Of a stretch of DNA of 64,000 nucleotides, positions 63,713 through 64,000 are shown piece by piece. This DNA is from an uncultured Bacilli bacterium. GTDB lineage: Bacteria; Bacillota_I; Bacilli_A; RF39; UBA660. Position numbers and translations under genes: made by a program. Location: contig CAKPNA010000004.1 in NCBI GenBank assembly GCA_934168275.1, forward strand, positions 49,126-113,125, read 5' to 3'. Under the pieces are notes generated by a model. It was not told the origin of the DNA, ran no database searches, and was given only the letters and a program-made list of their open reading frames with translations. Each line of letters opens with the position of its first letter. The first letter of the stretch is position 1.

Positions 63713-63751
63713 AAAATCTAAAAGCAAATCACTAATTAGCTTTTAGATTTT
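63713..63751. terminator. Perfect 13-bp inverted repeat between SRP RNA and tadA
   Basis: AAAATCTAAAAGC (63713-63725) and GCTTTTAGATTTT (63739-63751) with a 13-base loop. T runs are short on both sides. It may back up the SRP RNA terminator or shield the tadA leader. Confidence 0.55.
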
Positions 63752-63772
63752 CAAAACTTAATTATAAAAAAA

Positions 63773-63845
63773 GATGCACACAATAAGGGATAGTTAAAGC
63801 TGCTGTTTTCCAACCCTGACTTATTTCCTATATTATTGTTGCATC
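63773..63845 (-). ncRNA. ffs: Small SRP RNA (4.5S type)
   Basis: The minus strand has the SRP helix-8 hallmark: GTCAGG, then GGAAA, then AGCAGC, inside a long stem closed by GATGCA...ACAATAA with TTATTGT...TGCATC. It is followed at once by TTTTTTT, giving an intrinsic terminator. About 73 bases, the short form rather than the long Bacillus scRNA with an Alu domain. Binds the Ffh protein encoded at 24398-25705. Confidence 0.88.
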
Positions 63846-63851
63846 AATAAA

Positions 63852-63880
63852 ATAATACAACATATATTTAAAAAAATCAA
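63852..63880 (-). promoter_or_regulatory. SRP RNA promoter
   Basis: TTGATT (63880-63875), a 17-base spacer and TATTAT (63857-63852), seven bases before the RNA. Confidence 0.65.
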
Positions 63881-63888
63881 TTCCCTTA

Positions 63889-64000
63889 CTTTATCTTTCT
63901 TTCTCCCATGTTCCACGTGAAACCTTTATCTTTCTTTCTCCCATGTTCCACGTGAAACCTTTATCTTTCTTTCTCCCATGTTCCACGTGAAACCTTTATC
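63889..64000 (+). repeat. Tandem 35-bp repeats, each with a parS-like site
   Basis: Three complete identical 35-bp units (63889, 63924, 63959) and the first seven bases of a fourth run to the window edge. Each unit is CTTTATCTTTCTTTCTCCCA plus TGTTCCACGTGAAAC. The 16-mers TGTTCCACGTGAAACC at 63909, 63944 and 63979 differ from the Bacillus parS consensus (TGTTNCACGTGAAACA) only at the last base. They are probable ParB loading sites near the origin. Array length beyond the edge is unknown. Confidence 0.85.

Noticed and set aside
63889..64000. Possible CRISPR array from the regular 35-bp period
   Set aside because: The segments between repeats are identical, not unique spacers, and each unit contains a parS motif.

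Overview
The window is AT-rich DNA read with the standard bacterial code: the surface protein at 453-2279 and the IS256 transposase both end in TGA. It looks like a compact, endospore-forming member of the Bacilli, probably an uncultured gut lineage. Gene content and order mirror the replication-origin side of Bacillus subtilis, with intervening genes lost. Sporulation genes include bofA, spoVT, yabG, yabP, yabQ, spoVG, a CotD-like coat protein, a SleB/CwlJ-type hydrolase and a CwlD-type amidase. The species cannot be named from the sequence.

Layout. 1-6100: 3'-truncated mrnC, a surface protein with a SipW-type signal peptide behind an unusual leader (promoter, 19-codon ORF with a G10 tract, terminator), then pyruvate:ferredoxin oxidoreductase. 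6100-12650: two unrecognised or lipoprotein genes, asnS, a regulator, ssb, an amidase and an isolated sufB. 12695-18700: the rimP-nusA-rnpM-infB-rbfA-nrnA-truB operon, with a RimP lacking its C-terminal domain. 18716-25883: tRNA-Arg, gpmI, yidD, a lipid kinase, cdaR-cdaA, a CotD-like gene, ffh and tRNA-Gly.

25884-36250 is an accessory island behind tRNA-Gly. It holds a large serine recombinase preceded by a terminator, a TnpV protein, a candidate oriT, a MobV-type relaxase, a beta-helix-like cargo protein, an AbiA-like reverse transcriptase with a C-terminal HEPN motif next to a candidate small RNA, a decayed inverted tRNA-Gly copy, a broken nuclease-like gene, two membrane or surface proteins and transposon debris. 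A collagen-like protein follows.

37133-45510: a glycolipid glycosyltransferase, a 54-residue micro-protein, a cold-shock protein, parB-parA, tilS-ftsH, and an IS256 element inserted into the terminator shared by ftsH and divIC (8-bp target duplication). 45507-63693: a long minus-strand run of divIC, yabQ, yabP, spoVG, veg, yabG, rsmA, a SleB-like gene, tatD, T-box metG, spoVT, mfd, pth, rsmI, a tRNA methyltransferase, ricT, holB, bofA, recR, ybaB, dnaX and tadA. The right edge holds the SRP RNA and a tandem array of parS-like sites with a 35-bp period.

The most interesting items are the G-tract leader/terminator before the surface protein, the tandem parS array, and the reverse transcriptase locus with its candidate RNA.
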